NCBI GenBank assembly: GCA_946222725.1
Contig: CAMIHT010000078.1
Location: 1-7,287, forward strand
Reading direction: 5' to 3'
Source: Actinotignum schaalii
Lineage (GTDB): Bacteria > Actinomycetota > Actinomycetes > Actinomycetales > Actinomycetaceae
Length of the DNA: 7,287 nucleotides
Shown here: piece after piece, positions 7,231 through 7,287 of the stretch
Layout: each line of letters begins with the position of its first letter
How positions within the stretch are numbered: the stretch's first letter is position 1
Notes under the pieces: model-generated
The model's database searches: none
The model's input: the letters and a program-made list of their open reading frames with translations, nothing else
Told to the model about the DNA's origin: nothing
Program-made: the position numbers and the translations under genes

Positions 7231-7286
7231 GAGGCAGAGTCCGGGCTGCTACTGGCGGCGTCGTCGTGCAAGGTACCGGCGGCGCG
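7227..7286 (-). CDS. Possible 3' end of a convergent gene (partial)
   Basis: On the minus strand a frame is open from the window edge to a TAA (plus-strand TTA at 7227-7229), giving 19 residues ending LHDDAASSSPDSAS. The polar, Ser/Asp/Ala-rich end looks like a plausible protein tail. Its stop would share bases with the ppx stop codon, making the two genes overlap tail to tail by three bases. The fragment is too short to identify, and the plus strand is also open here without a start, so this is tentative. Confidence 0.3.
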   Translation of the reverse strand, partial: RAAGTLHDDAASSSPDSAS

Positions 7287-7287
7287 G

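Overview
The window comes from a high-GC Gram-positive bacterium, most likely an actinobacterium of the Actinomycetaceae type. This is inferred from GC-rich codon use, the gene order mfd ... eno - ftsB/DivIC-like - DUF501 - Ppx/GppA (the Mycobacterium tuberculosis Rv1020-Rv1026 neighbourhood), a probable leaderless actinobacterial start, and an LPXTG sortase substrate. I cannot name the genus from the sequence alone. All confident genes are on the + strand.

Layout. Bases 2-208 are the 3' end of mfd (transcription-repair coupling factor). A 300-base gap holds an AT-rich promoter-like island and a long leader. It is followed by a 546-residue secreted, alpha-helical, LPNTG-anchored surface protein of unknown function (509-2149), closed by a near-perfect hairpin terminator. 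A 114-residue two-helix membrane protein of unknown function (2292-2636) follows with its own promoter and strong Shine-Dalgarno. Next is a complete enolase gene (2856-4136) that starts at GTG behind a hairpin-rich leader and ends at a long hairpin terminator capped by a cUUCGg tetraloop. A three-gene operon follows, driven by a promoter that probably makes a leaderless transcript: a large FtsB/DivIC-like division protein (4417-5559), a DUF501 protein (5562-6155) and an exopolyphosphatase/GppA phosphatase (6190-7230). The last bases may hold the 3' end of a convergent minus-strand gene.

How it fits together. mfd, eno, ftsB, DUF501 and ppx form a conserved housekeeping block linking DNA repair, glycolysis, septum formation and polyphosphate/(p)ppGpp turnover. 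The two genes between mfd and eno are the accessory part. They sit where M. tuberculosis carries a MazG-type gene and lpqU. Each of these two genes and eno has its own control signals, while ftsB-DUF501-ppx looks co-transcribed.

I found no CRISPR array, transposon, RNA gene or defence system. The least explained items are the LPXTG protein with its two cysteine pairs, the small membrane protein, and the very long, oppositely charged tails of the FtsB-like protein.
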